Source of the DNA: Pomphorhynchus laevis
Taxonomy: Eukaryota; Acanthocephala; Palaeacanthocephala; Echinorhynchida; Pomphorhynchidae
Direction of reading: 5' to 3'
Assembly: GCA_012934845.2 (NCBI GenBank)
Contig: WNNJ02003451.1
Span: 124,001 to 188,000 of the forward strand
Length of the DNA: 64,000 nucleotides
Numbering within the stretch: position 1 is the stretch's first letter; every line of letters begins with the position of its first letter. The notes beneath the pieces were generated by a model. The model saw only the letters and a program-made list of their open reading frames with translations, made no database searches and was not told the DNA's origin. The position numbers and the translations under genes are program-made. Shown here in pieces: positions 31,124 to 43,320 of the stretch.

Positions 31124-31603
31124 ATGATAAGTGACCCGCATCTTGCCGAGTCTGTGCATCCTCAGTCCGACGCTACCCACTCCACTCAACCTGTCCCTGT
31201 CGAGTGGGAATGTCCAATTTGCAAAATGCCGTGCAGGATCACCAAATTTGGAAAATTCCGGGTTTACGGGCCCCTTCGGTCCAGGTGTGAGGGGTCTTGT
31301 CATACGCTTTCTGCATTACAACATCAACAAACTGCAAATAACCCAGCTCTTCATGTCGTAAAATTGAACGTTATACCCTCCTTAGATCAGCTGTCCCAGC
31401 ATATCCCTAAATGGGTTTTGAAAACAATACCGAAGGGCGCTAGATACCATACAGCTAATGCATTTACCCGCATCTTAAGTGACTGTAAGGATGAGAATAG
31501 TCCAACAAGCTGGCTTCGGTTATACACTTTCTCTAGACTCGTGCTTACATCAGGTGAATCATTCGGCGATCCCTTACATCTATCATCAAGGATAGAATTT
31601 TGA
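31124..31603 (+). CDS. LINE N-terminal part with CPIC...C finger
   Basis: This 159-residue frame holds WECPICKMPC near residue 29, a C2H2/CCHC-like start, then IPKGARYHTANAFTRIL and SWLRLYTFSRLVL. The last block is the standard text upstream of the RT in this LINE group and matches AWFMLLAFPKTVL in the neighbouring copy. It is a fragment of the LINE polyprotein, not a separate gene. Confidence 0.65.
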   Translation: MISDPHLAESVHPQSDATHSTQPVPVEWECPICKMPCRITKFGKFRVYGPLRSRCEGSCHTLSALQHQQTANNPALHVVKLNVIPSLDQLSQHIPKWVLKTIPKGARYHTANAFTRILSDCKDENSPTSWLRLYTFSRLVLTSGESFGDPLHLSSRIEF

Positions 31604-32185
31604 AATTTAATGATAGCTTCCTTAAGATTACCCAACAATCGGACTCCTGTATACCAATGAAAAATAATGCCCATTCGAAGGCTCCGAAATCAAAAACCTT
31701 GTGCGAACGAGTTTCTATCAAGCTTGCAGACTGTGATGTTCGTTGGGCTATACGGCTACTCACATCATTTGACTTCTTTGCTGACAATATAGAGAGAGAG
31801 TTCCTTTCAGTCCCTTAAGGAAATGCACCCTTCACACACAAGAGATAGTCTCATTCCTCAACACTATCCTCCACAAAATTCGAGTCGTTCCAACTCTTTC
31901 GAGATAAGAAGGGCCATTTCAAGTTTCGCCAATGGTTCGGGATATGGAATGGATAGCCTTTGCCATCAACACTTGAAAGACATGATGTCCTATAGCGCTG
32001 GTGATGCAGTTCCGTCTCTGGAACTCGCTCTTTCTCGTGTAATCGATGGTTTTATCAATAGCAATCTCGTCGCGGAATGAGTGCAGCTATTCTTTTCGTC
32101 GTCCTTATGTGCACCGAATAAAAAAGGATGACGGGATTCGCCCAATCGCAATTGGGACACACTCCGTCGCATTGCTGCCAAAATA

Positions 32186-33046
32186 TTGTGTATAAGGATA
32201 TCACAAAAAGTAAATGATCAGCTCCGTCCATACCAACTTGGGTGGTGTACACCATGCGGAGCAGAAGCGATTGTTCACGCAGTCGGATCATTCATAATAA
32301 ACTGCCAACAGCCCACAGTTGTTCTCAAAATAGACTTACGAAATGCTTTTAACACCATAAATCGCGGTGTTCTTATCGAAGCGGTAAAAGAACACGTTCC
32401 AGAAGCATTTCCATATTTTCATTCTGTCTGCGACTCTCAGACACCTCTGGTTTATGAAGATCGAGTTATTTGGTCAAAAACAGGCGTTCAACAGGGCGAT
32501 TCCCTTGGTCCAATTGGTTTTGCTCTAGCAGTAAATCCTATTTCGCACTCCCTTTAATCCACCTTTAACGCGTGGTATTTGGACGACGCAACGCTTGGGG
32601 GAGATTCATCTGTTGTGCTGCACGATTTGGAGACGATTTTGGCATCAGTTAACCGAATAGGTCTGGTGCTTAATGCAGGCAAATGTGAGATCATTTTCCT
32701 GAATATGGGGGAACATGAAATCGAACAGATGACTACTACCTTTTCATTTGTAGCCCCAAACATAAAAGTTATTGGTCGGGAAAATTTGCAAATCCTTGGA
32801 AGCGTTGTCTTTGAAGAGAGTTCACCGAAAGATTTGACTCATAGCGAGGAGCAATTGGTATTAATGTGCACTAGAGTTTGCGAGTTTCGTGCTCACGAGG
32901 AACTTTTCCTTGTAAAGAACTGCCTTTACATGCCCAGACTGCTTTATAAGTTCCGTACAACTCCTTGCTTCAACATGTACGCAGAACTCTATAAGCTAGA
33001 TGGTGTACTTAAAAATATTTATCCCACATCACAAATTGCGCGATGA
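32186..33046 (+). CDS. LINE reverse transcriptase segment
   Basis: Two adjacent frames cover the palm: LGWCTPCGAEAIVHAV, VLKIDLRNAFNTINRGVL (motif A Asp), WSKTGVQQGDSLGP (motif B), WYLDDATLGGD (motif C, LDD in place of YADD) and LVLNAGKCEIIF. A TAA interrupts between motifs B and C at about 32556. Downstream residues to 33046 (LGSVVFEESSPKD, LVKNCLYMPRLLYKFRT) are the thumb region. Confidence 0.8.
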
Positions 33047-33388
33047 CGAACGATTCTTGGCGTCAAGCTTCATTGCCCGTGCCGTTCGGAGGTTTTAAGA
33101 TCCGCAGTTCAGCGGACATTGCTCTTGCGGATTTTTTTATCGTCTGTAGTGGCAACAAAAGACTGCGTCAACATTCTTTTAAATAACTCTACACATTGAC
33201 CACATTTTGACGCTGGCTACTTAACTTGGTTGGTCAAGACGGGTCTCAGTGAGGCACTGTCTAATAGCCATAAACAATCCGCCTGGGATACTCCTTCGTT
33301 AAAAAGCTCATGAATCTTTAATTGAAGGCTTGGAAGGCGAGGCATCTCGCGTACGAATTATGGCGGTCTCCACAAGTAAATCTAATGA

Positions 33389-33925
33389 TTGGCTAAACAC
33401 AGTTCCGATTGGTGCATAAGAATTTTGATTGATGACGAGGTTGTGAGATTGAGCATTTCCCTAATAATAGGCCTTCCTACATGTACTCCACACATATGTC
33501 ATCGTGGAGTGTCTGTTGACGAGTCAGGACGACACGGATTAACATGCAGAATTTCGAGAGGCAGATTCCCCAGACACGCTGAAATAAATTTAGTGATAAG
33601 CAGAATTCTCAACACCGTCAACGCCCCAAACATTCTACATCCATCCAATGTATGCAGATCGGACGGTCGACGTCCTGATGGAGTCACCATTTTCCCTTGG
33701 CGTGAAGTGAAATGTTTGATGTGGGATGCCACCTGCGTGGACACCCTCGCAGCCAGCAATGTTAAGAACGCAGCCAGAGGAGCGGGCGAAGCAGCTTCAT
33801 ATGCCGAAGAGCGGAAACGGCTGAAATATGCCGACTTGACTATGTCCCACAGATTTTGTCCTTTAGGAGTAGAGACTTATGGATCACTGGGCTATTCCGC
33901 TTTGGCTCTTGTTAAGGAGATATGA
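33389..33925 (+). CDS. LINE C-terminal zinc knuckle and restriction-like endonuclease
   Basis: A single frame holds CTPHICHRGVSVDESGRHGL then TC (a CCHC-like knuckle) and the PD-(D/E)XK-type core GRRPDGVTIFPW...CLMWDATCVDTLA, followed by KRLKYADLTMSHRF and CPLGVETYGSLGY. This endonuclease type defines the REL group of LINEs (R2, NeSL, Hero and kin), many of which insert at specific sites. The frame stops at 33925, but the expected C-terminal text continues in phase after that single stop to about 34050. Confidence 0.82.
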   Translation: MAKHSSDWCIRILIDDEVVRLSISLIIGLPTCTPHICHRGVSVDESGRHGLTCRISRGRFPRHAEINLVISRILNTVNAPNILHPSNVCRSDGRRPDGVTIFPWREVKCLMWDATCVDTLAASNVKNAARGAGEAASYAEERKRLKYADLTMSHRFCPLGVETYGSLGYSALALVKEI

Positions 33926-34060
33926 AAAAGATTGAAGCACGTTACCGAGGAATCACGTGCTACTTCATACCTCCTCCAAAACGTTAGCATCGCCATCCAA
34001 CGTGGAAATGCTGTCAGCATTCTGGCGACGGCTCTAAAGGCAAAAACATGGTAGGCTGGT

Positions 34061-35690
34061 GGTAGCAGCCAGTCTTGCTAAAAGAATGACATTTCTCTAC
34101 GAAGAAGACAAACGTTCTCCTGTATTTATCGTTTTTTATTAAAAAATCATTATTGAAAAAATAAGTAAAGTGTTTAAACTAACTTTTGGAATTAATCGTA
34201 AATTAACTGATGTTTATTAACAACTTCATAAGAAAAATCCTGTCTTTATTAAAAAGATAATGCGCCATCGTGCATCGTATAATGCGCCACATGTGGCGCA
34301 TGCGTCATGAGTTGGCCATCTCTGATCTAGTAAGAATGAAAATATTTACCGTTTGGTTGTAGCTTTGTGCTTGCTAACACACATGCACGATCATATGCTT
34401 CGCTTTGATCAAATTAATTGCAAGTTACCATTGGAAGTTAAATATGCGTGTGGTTAATAAAATAAGGTGAGGTTGATAATAACTTGTAGAAATTCAGTGC
34501 TCATTAGGTGATTGGTATTTCGCTAAGCAGTGTTTAGGTCCAAAATTTCTCGGCGTATCTCAAGACACATGTTATTCCTTCAATTTGACATTTTTACATA
34601 AATTTGATCAAACAATAATGCTGCGTTTATAGAACACAATAATATGTGCGAATATCCCTATGGATCTCTACCCGTCTGCTATTATGCGACGTGGTATTGC
34701 TGTTGCACATTCCTTCGAATAAATCTGTTCCTTATAATGCTATAGTGACAAGTTTATGCTTGTTCGCCCACTCAGAACAGTTGAGTACACAATGTAACTT
34801 TCACAATTGTGAGCAATACATACATGCTATACTTTAACTTGATAAGGAGGCCATAAACATCCATGAATTTTTAAGTTTTATTAGAATGTGTTTGGGTAAG
34901 TATAATATTGAAATCATTTGCGGCAATAGTGCTAGCACGGGAGAGTGAGACCATTCCGCGTGAATTTCTTGTAAAACATGTAAGCCAGACGCGAACGAAT
35001 GACGAATGCCGTTTAGTCATCAAAATGACTCATCAGTGCCAAATCCCTCCCACTACTGGATGCAGAGGAGGACTGGCAATGATTTTAATTTAAGAAAGAA
35101 TAAATTATTTCTGATATTTCGCTAACTTTTGTTAGCATCTTCCAAAAGTTACAAAACAATAACAAAATTATTTATTATTATCAATAATAATTGTATTGTA
35201 AGTAATACGACATAAATGTTTTTCATTAAATATTAATAATAATTGTAATCGTCAAAATTCAATAAACATGATCTCTGTCAGAAATATTGAAACTATGTAT
35301 TATTGGTTACGACTTTACTATTTTATTTACTTATTTTTAAACAAGTTTGATAAATTATTAATTTTTACAAAAGGGAGAAGTTTGCATCCCAATGTGTTTA
35401 CACTTTAAAATGTAAACTGCTTCACGTGATCACGTTTAAAAGACCAGGTAATGACCAATAGCTAGGTCGCGTAGCACGTGGAGTGAAGGTGGTAGATCTT
35501 TATAGATCTTGTTGAAGCCTGCAACAGCCTTTAGTAGGCCAGCTCCCTCTCAGATGCTGCTGGATGGTCCGTTGTAAGTTTAGTCTGAGTCAACTAAACT
35601 AGGTGGCGACACCGAAAAAGCAACGTTAAAAATTATGACTTAAAAGTTACATGTACTCAACCATATTGGAAAAATACGTAAGTACTAATG
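34061..35690. other. Spacer with no gene; 20-bp perfect palindrome
   Basis: No supported coding region. A perfect 20-base palindrome ATGCGCCACATGTGGCGCAT lies at 34282-34301 in a locally GC-rich patch. Bases 35160-35250 are a partial duplicate of 35745-35825 (AATAATAATTGTATYGTAAG region) belonging to the Penelope-like element to the right. Confidence 0.5.
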
Positions 35691-38600
35691 ATTTCAATTT
35701 CAGATCTTTTAAATGTAACAGAAAAAATTGTATAGTTTGTGATGTTATAAATAATAATAATTGTATCGTAAGTAATACGACAAACAAATGTTTTTCATTA
35801 AATATTAATAATAATTTGTAACTGCAATACCGCAGGTGTAGTGTATCCTATACAATGTACATGTGGATTGCAATATATAGGAGAAACATCAAATGTTAAA
35901 AACTAGGTTTAGGCAGCACATATTTATTATACTGCATAATAGTCAAACTATATTTCATAAACATATGAGATTAATAGGACATGATATTAAAAACTTTAAA
36001 TTATTTATGTTAGAACATATTATCGAAGAAAACATATCAATATTAAATCAAAAACTATTAGAAAAAGAAGATTTTTGGTTTAAAACGCTTAATTCCATGT
36101 ACCCATTAGGATTGAATGACGTGGTACAAGGAATTGGAAGAAGTAGTATAATACATAATAAACAACTATATTATAATAATCCGGTTAAACGCAAGCCAAG
36201 AAGTCATGGCGATAAAAGGAATAGGTAAAAAAAGAGTTAAAAATATTAAAAAAGATATGTATATAAATGAACAATTAGAAATATTAAAACAACTTGTAAG
36301 AGATAATAAGCTAAAAGAACTTTATGTAAATATAAGAAGTTTTTCTAAAGATATCATATGTTCAATAAATCAAAAATTAATTAACGACTATGATAGGCTA
36401 AGTTGTAAAATAGACAGTTATTGTAATACAAAATACTATACTCGTACAATAAATGTAAATAATAACAATAGAAAATATACATTAACCATAAACTTAATTA
36501 ATAAATGTATGGATAACATAAATATAGCCGGACTTTTAAATAATTCTAAATGTAAAGAAATAATATAATCATATTTAAGTAAATATATTCATAAAATAAG
36601 GTATAAACTCCTACCACCATTAGGACGAAAAATTTGTAATTATAATAAAGAATTAAAATCAATATGTAACGATAATATTAGAAACATAATGGAAACAGAA
36701 TGCAATTGTAAAAGCCTTAGTTTTGATAAAATAAATGAACATATATGTACCCATAATCTAGAATTAATTGAAAATTGTGAATTAAGAAAGCTGCTATCAA
36801 AAGGGTAAATATATAGATTAAATAATAACAACGACAAAAATCAAATTTACAATTCGTTTATAATAACTTAAATGATTACTTTAGTAAGCTGATTAATAGT
36901 GAAAGCTCGAATATATCTAAGATAAAAATTTGGAAAGATTATATATTTGATAAAATTAAAAATAAAATGAAAATAACAAACAATTATAAAAGAAAAGATA
37001 AAATTAATAAATATATGTATAAAGAACTTACTGAATTAAAGGATAACTATATAATAACAACTATTGAAAAAGCTAATAACTTCGCCTTCATATAAAAAAG
37101 CTTTATTATGATATACTTACGGAAGAAATTAATTGCAATGATTAAAATGTAAATCCAACATATAAAATAAGGTATAAGTTGTTACCGCTATTTGGACGAA
37201 AAATTTGTAATTGTAATAAATAATTGAAATCATAGAACATCATAAAACATCATAGAAAATGAATACGATTGCAAAAAGTCTTAGTTTTGATAAAATAAAT
37301 CAACATATATGCACTTATAATCTAGAATTAATTGAAAACTGTTAATTAAGAAAGCTGCTATCAAAAAGTTATAAATATAGAAATATGTGTTCGTGCAGAT
37401 TTTATTTGAATATTAAAATTTTATAAAATGTATTTTTTTAAACATTTTTATTCATTATTTAACTAATTGAGTTTTTATAAACATGAAAAGATGGGACTAT
37501 AATAATGCAAAGATGGGACTATTATAATGCAAAGAGGGGACTAATAATGCAAAGCGGGGATTATAATAATGCATGGAGGGGACTATAATAATGCAAAGAG
37601 GTGAGTATAATAATGCATGGAGGGTACTATAATAATTACTGTAGCATAGCAGGTTTTTCTTTTCTTGATGATGATATTGGTTGCTATTGAAATATTGAAT
37701 AATCCATTGGTTTTCGATTTTCTTTTGTTTCTGTAAATTAACATTTACTAAATTCGTCAAAAATCTGAATTTTGATAAAATAAATGAACATATTTGTAAC
37801 CATTATCCAGAATTAATTGAAAATTGTGAATGAAGAAAAATGATATGAAAGGTTATAATAAAAACAATAAAAATATAAGTTACAATTCGTTATATAATGA
37901 CTTAAATGCTTACTTTGGTAAGCTGATTAAAAGTAAAAGCTTAAATACATCAAAAATTATAATTTGTAAAGATTATATATTTGATAAAATTAAAAATAAA
38001 ATGAAAATAGCAAACAATTATAAAAGGAAAGATCAAATTAATAAAGATATGTATACAAAACTTACTAAATTAAAAAATATAAAATTGTATTAATAAAATC
38101 CTTAAATATTTTGATAAATCAAAATTATTTAAAAGTATGGACATCTATATTTAGACAAGTAAAGGTGTTTCAATAGGAGGTAATAATAGCCCAATTATAG
38201 CTGATTTGTTTTTAAGCTTTATAGAATATGAATTTGTTCATCACTATGTAAAAAATAAATCTAAATTATATAAAAATATTAAATATATGTTTCGATACAT
38301 TGATGATATATTGTATTTAATTCTAATAATTCTTATTTAAGAAGCGAACAAATTTATCCAGAAAGCCTTATTCTTAATAAAAACAATATTAATGATAAAG
38401 AAGATATATATCTAGATATGAACAATAAATTAACATCAATTAAAACTACTTTAAATTTATATCGTAAAAAAGTTATAAAAATAAATATATATAATAACAA
38501 CTATTGATAAAGCTAGTAATAACTTTGTCTTTATATGCAAAAAACTTTATTATGATATACTAATGAAAGATGTTAATTCTAATGATTTAAATGTAAATCC

Positions 38601-38760
38601 AACATATGAACGTAGTGAGTTGAGTTTAGAAACAATTATTACAAGACACTGTTCAATAATGGATAAAAAGGATACAAATGTTGAATCAGATAATAAAACT
38701 ATATCTATATTATATTGGAATCTAAAAAGCGCAATTCAAAATATATTGTAGGGTAAGTTA
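35690..38760 (+). mobile_element. Penelope-like element, permuted (GIY-YIG first), broken fossil
   Basis: A Cys-rich lead (FKCNRKNCIVC) is followed by a GIY-YIG nuclease (VYPIQCTCGLQYIGETS near 35840-35885; LEHIIEE and FWFKTLNSMYPLGLND near 36010-36120), then a linker (36206-36800) and reverse transcriptase blocks, including IITTIDKASN, SKGVSIGGNNSPIIADLFL and RYIDDILYL near 38295. A nuclease in front of the RT is the order described for the Naiad/Chlamys Penelope-like clade; ordinary Penelopes have it at the C-terminus. At least three overlapping partial copies are nested here (36600-37100, 37180-37400, 37740-38095, 38470-38760 share segments). The locus is broken in many places. Confidence 0.75.
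37490..37642. repeat. About 24-bp tandem repeat (GGGACTATAATAATGCAAAG)
   Basis: Six to seven imperfect units of GGGACTATAATAATGCAAAG or GCATGGAG type lie inside the Penelope-like fossil. It makes one small open frame on the minus strand that is plainly repeat-derived. Confidence 0.85.
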
Positions 38761-40034
38761 GTTTAGAAACAATTATTACAAATCATATTTTTTACTTGGA
38801 ATAAAGTATTTTATTCCAATAAAGTTATTTTTTATTTGTTATTTGTTAGAAATAAACTTAATTTATTTTCCTTGAAATGTTTCTTCTGTATTTTCCTTTT
38901 GTTATTTAATTCTGATCTGATCGATTATGTACACAACGTTTTTAAAAGATCTGCTCTCACCAACATATCGTTATTCGCATTAAGAACATTCTGTCAAAAA
39001 TATTACTCCTAGTTTTTTGCACCCTTTGTGGGCTTGTAAGCACATAGTCTGTGTGCATTTGCCACATTAAAAAGACTTTACTTTTTTACTCCAGTTTTGT
39101 ATATATGCTTTTAAATGTCTACGTGCTTATCATTATTTCGTAACTTTTTGAATTTTGGTCTTAAGCATAATTTTGATCACGAATTATTTTCATTGTTCTC
39201 TATTCGTATCGACATGAATTTTAAGTAAACCTTGACATTTCTAGGGCATAGACAGGCCTTATAAAGGCCCATATAATAGACCCTAGCTGTTTAACTATTA
39301 TTAGAATAACATATCATGGGTTTTATATCCTTTAATCCTTTAATTGTATGCATTTTTTTGTCTTAGGGTAATTTGCGCACAGGAGGTGAAACGGCAATAC
39401 TACTCATGGTTATATCCAGGTCACGGTAGTATACGGTAAAGGTGTAAGAAGGATTTTTCAAAATTTTGTTCGTGTTGCAAATTTTGCATCTTCTAAGTGC
39501 CTCGTTATATTTCGCTCTCTCTATATGTGAGCATGAAAACTTTTTGCATATATATAATTTTGCACATTCCTTTCTTTATGATAAATATCTGTTTGCCATT
39601 TGTTTCTATGTTCTCGGTAGATTGTCGTTTCCAAGTTTGTTTATAATAGTATTAAATGAAGAATACTGTAGTTATTCAATATGTCCGTAAATTAAATCAG
39701 ATTATCTATACCATGTGTCCATGCATAATATATCATCATATATCTTATCTGGCACAATATGTGGGTACAGCAGTGTTGTCTGTTTGCTTCCATATATCAG
39801 AATTGAAGGAAAACAAATTGTTCTCGAGGCCGGTTTCTAAAACTTTGTTGAAACATCAATATTTTCATTACTTCAATGTGCATATGTTCCTTTCACCAGT
39901 TCACCGCTTGAGTAGTTGATATAGAAGTGTATCGTTGTTCAACGTCAAATATATCACTTAGATATGATTGTGTTTTTTAATCAGTAGTAAAAGTTTCTGT
40001 CCCATGTACTTCGAAATATATTCTCGATCGGTTA
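38761..40034. other. Unannotated AT-rich stretch
   Basis: Only short frames without recognisable motifs were seen (for example 39466-39690, 39656-39919). They are Phe/Tyr/Ile-rich, as random AT-rich frames are, so I do not call a gene. Confidence 0.5.
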
Positions 40035-40485
40035 TTCACAATTCGTTATTTAATACCTAAAATCATTCATCACCCATTGCGTCATCCCCAATCTTATCAT
40101 CAACAATTTAAGGATGTGAGAAAATAACTTTGCGCTTTTCTGTCTCTTTCTTAAATCAATTCTTCTGCAGAAATCATAGGATATACCTTCTGAATAAGAG
40201 AATTTTCTATATAACCCTACGACGATACAAGCCAATTCGTTATTTAATACCTAAAATCAACATCACCCATTGCGTCATCCCCAATCTTATCATCGACAAT
40301 TTAAGCATATGAGAAAACAACTTCTTTGCGCTTTTCTGGCTCTTTTTCTTGAATCAATTCTTCTGCAGGAATCATAAGATATACCTTCTGAATAAGAGAA
40401 TTTGCTATATAACCCTACGACTGATAAAGCCTGTCCGTTATTTAATACCTAAAATCATTCATTACCCATTGCTTCCTATGACTAT
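40035..40485. repeat. About 200-bp tandem duplication, 2.2 copies
   Basis: The unit starts ATTCGTTATTTAATACCTAA and includes CATTGCGTCATCCCCAATCT, CTTTGCGCTTTTCTG and ATATACCTTCTGAATAAGAG. Copies start near 40041, 40236 and 40437 (the last partial). The repeats differ by scattered substitutions and small indels. The two short frames inside (40130-40312, 40349-40597) are duplicates of each other and need not be genes. Confidence 0.8.
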
Positions 40486-41082
40486 AGGAACTGTAAAATA
40501 TCATCCGCTATGTAGCAGATGGTTTACAAAATTCTTCCATATCAAATATGAATGTATAACAATGACTGATCTGTCATTAAAGTCTATCCTCATCTAAAAG
40601 ATTCTCTTTGCATATACGTTATATTGAGGTGATTTATGTGTAAAGTATAAATAAATTACCTTGAATCAGTATATGCTATATTTTATAGCATATACTGATT
40701 ATACTTCAAGTATTTATTATACTTCTTAATTAACTTACATCTAACATTTTTTATATAATAATATAGTATTCATTTTACATTTGTATAGGCACTACGTATT
40801 CTTGATTTAAAATTAGCGTCAGAAAATTCTAAAAATTTCAATTGTCATGTAGAAATAAAAATTATACAAGTGAAACAATATTAATTTGATATAAAGTAGG
40901 ATAAAAAATCGTAATTGTTGGCATCGTGAAAATCATGCAAATACTTAAATTTTATACTTTGATATTCCTAACTTATGAAAATATTGCTCAACTAGGTTTT
41001 CTCGGTGATCGTCTTTCAACATATTAAATTAAAATAAGTTTACGCGTTGTTTTTGTTTCCAGGCGTAAACTTTTTAATATTA

Positions 41083-41292
41083 TTACGGTTTACATTGATC
41101 GTTTTAACGTACATACTCGAAAGGCGTAATTACTAAGACGACCTATCACGGTTTACATTGAATATAATTAATCGTTTTAACGTACATACTCGAAAGGCGT
41201 AATTACTAAGAAGACCTATCACGGTTTACATTGAATATAACTAATCGTTTTAACGTACATACTCGAAAGGCGTAATTACTAAGAAGACCTTT
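41083..41292. repeat. About 72-bp tandem repeat upstream of receptor gene
   Basis: Three units contain ACGGTTTACATTGA, TCGTTTTAACGTACATACTC and GAAAGGCGTAATTACTAAGA. The first lacks a short ATATAAYTAA segment present in the other two. The array ends 57 bases before the ATG of the receptor at 41349, so it lies in its promoter or 5' UTR. Confidence 0.88.
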
Positions 41293-41348
41293 AAAACGCT
41301 TCTTAGTTATATAGATGTAGTTGACTGAAGTACTAATTTTGCTGCTTT

Positions 41349-42218
41349 ATGAAAATGACAGTTAATAGCTTAGAACTTTATGATGATTTGTTTGGGAACA
41401 ATTCCGATCTTTCAACAAAGATACTGTTCCCAATAACTTATGCTATTTGCTTTGTGTCATTATGTATACACACATTCATCGTTGTCGTATTGCTAAATTC
41501 CAAAATACAAAAGAATCCTGTCTTATTCTGGATAATGCAATACTCTATAACGGATATAATGTTTGCTTTGAATTTTATGATCAATGTTTTTATGCACAAT
41601 TTTACAAATTTTTCTTCAATATCTTTAAGTAAATACTTTTTCCTATTTGACTGTATCCTCTTAAAATTAAATTATTTTATTGAAATATCGTTAACGGCCG
41701 TACAAAACATATTGCTATTGATGATAGCAGTGACTAGGTATTTCTGCGTTTGTTACGGCCGATCAAACTATCCAAAGATAAGACACACCCTTTGCGCTGC
41801 TATTTATTGCCTTTCGATGAGCTTTCTTGCCACAACACCTATCGACAATTGTATATTGGGATATTGTAGATCCACAACGATTATTCTAATGGTCACATTC
41901 ATACTATGTCCTTTGTGTGCAAACATATACTTTATCTGGAATGTATTTCAGCATATAGAAAAATCCGAAAAAAAGTCAACAAAGATTTATGGACTTCGAA
42001 ATCATAAAATAATAATAAAAAGACTTTTACTTATTTACATAACATGGGCAATATTCTGGTTACCATCTGTTATCAAAATTATATATCCAATTCGGATAAA
42101 ACTATTAAATCGTTTAGCTTTACTAGGTATGTCGATAAGCTCGTTCGTGGATTCAATCATTGTGACCGGACTTGATAAACATGCACTTAAACTGATTATC
42201 AACAGCTTAGAAAAATAG
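41349..42218 (+). CDS. Divergent class A-like G protein-coupled receptor, intronless
   Basis: A 289-residue frame has seven hydrophobic helices: TM1 about 26-49, TM2 58-82, TM3 98-128, TM4 146-164, TM5 176-200, TM6 224-246 and TM7 253-275. Family marks are a possible N-glycosylation site at Asn17, Cys102 at the top of TM3 with Cys168/Cys173 in loop 2 for a disulphide, TRY (129-131) at the DRY position, a WLP motif (237-239) in TM6, and a very short tail. NPxxY in TM7 is missing (it reads SSFVDSIIV), as is the acidic residue of DRY. The ligand is unknown. The ATG is preceded by AT-rich DNA. This is probably a taxon-restricted peptide- or odorant-type receptor. Confidence 0.78.
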   Translation: MKMTVNSLELYDDLFGNNSDLSTKILFPITYAICFVSLCIHTFIVVVLLNSKIQKNPVLFWIMQYSITDIMFALNFMINVFMHNFTNFSSISLSKYFFLFDCILLKLNYFIEISLTAVQNILLLMIAVTRYFCVCYGRSNYPKIRHTLCAAIYCLSMSFLATTPIDNCILGYCRSTTIILMVTFILCPLCANIYFIWNVFQHIEKSEKKSTKIYGLRNHKIIIKRLLLIYITWAIFWLPSVIKIIYPIRIKLLNRLALLGMSISSFVDSIIVTGLDKHALKLIINSLEK

Positions 42219-43320
42219 AGAGTGGCACAATTTTACCAGTAATTTTTAGTTTATTTGACAATTTAGTTATTTAATTTACTTTTTTTCGACAATTTTAATA
42301 TCGGTGTATTAATGACTTTATTTTCCAATTACTTATAAGCTCTACGAATGTCTATGTCACTGTTTTTAATCAGAGAAACAAATTTCTGGTCATAAAGTTA
42401 TAATAAAAACAAGATTGATACATTCTTTGTTATTGTAAGCAAGATAAAAATTAGATCAAACACACTTTTGATAATATATTCATTATTTTTTATATTTAAA
42501 AAATAGTAAATTAATATAATATAAAATTTATTAATATAAAATAATAATATTTATTATTTAACTAAAAAGGCTTAATTCAAAAGATAGTCAATTTCATAAT
42601 GCACCTACAAAATTTTTTTTGTCGTTATTACTAAATTTATAAAAATGGATAAGATTTGCATTAGCAGAGATATCGCCAATGCACATTAAAGTAGCACGTT
42701 CTCGATTGGATTGTCCAGATACTTGTAAAAAAACAAACTCAATTTAATTTCCAAACAGCATTGACAATATTTTGTGTTTAAAATATTATTTAATTATTAA
42801 ATTATTTTATAATAATTTAATAATAGTTGTATTATAATAGTCTATATTTTATTAATATTTCCATTTTAATAGAATGATAATTTCATTTTATATTCGTATA
42901 TTTTCGGATTTGCAGCGCATAATTACATTTTTATAGTCGGATAATTTCATTTTATATTTGTATATTTTCATTTTTATAGTCGTATAATTTCATTTTTATA
43001 GTCGCATAATTTCATTTTTATAGTCGTATAATTTCTTAAATAAACTCGTATATTTATGGAGAATAAGGAGGGAGAAAAATAGATTTTTATTTTGCGCCAT
43101 AGTTTCTACTTCATTTGTCTTGTGTCTATTTTACGTGGCAACATTTTTTCTTATGAGATGGTAATGTAAGTTTATTCTGTGATACAAAATTATAAAGATC
43201 TATAGACTTAAAACTGCATGACCAACAAGTAGTCATAAGAGAAACATAAAATGGTAGCAATGTCAACAAGTGAGACCTCTCTTTACAAAATACCGAAAAG
43301 AATTCAACAATATCCTTTAT
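42219..43320. repeat. AT-rich spacer with 23-bp minisatellite (about 42890-43040)
   Basis: Units of TTTCATTTTTATAGTCGTATAA type repeat about six times between 42890 and 43040. The rest is AT-rich with no gene seen. Confidence 0.7.

Larger units (their letters stand above)
31124..34060 (+). mobile_element. REL-type LINE (R2/NeSL/Hero-like), head to head with the previous one
   Basis: It reads rightwards: N-terminal Cys finger (31124-31603), RT (about 32130-33046) and C-terminal CCHC-like knuckle plus restriction-like endonuclease (33389-34050). RPIAIG, RNAFNTINR, VQQGDSLGPIGFAL and WYLDDA are the RT landmarks. A handful of lesions separate the pieces (for example between the Cys finger and RT, and a stop just after the NPISHSL block). 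The protein ends LLQNVSIAIQRGNAVSIL...KAKTW. The 3' end is put near 34060 where AT content rises; no poly(A) or target duplication was seen. Confidence 0.85.

Noticed and set aside
37497-37760. 87-residue minus frame with repeating ALLYSPLCIIIVP-like text
   Set aside because: It translates a 24-bp tandem repeat, so the periodic protein is a by-product.
39466-40597. Several 60-90-residue frames that could be small secreted proteins
   Set aside because: Composition matches random AT-rich frames, and two of them are copies of one tandem repeat.
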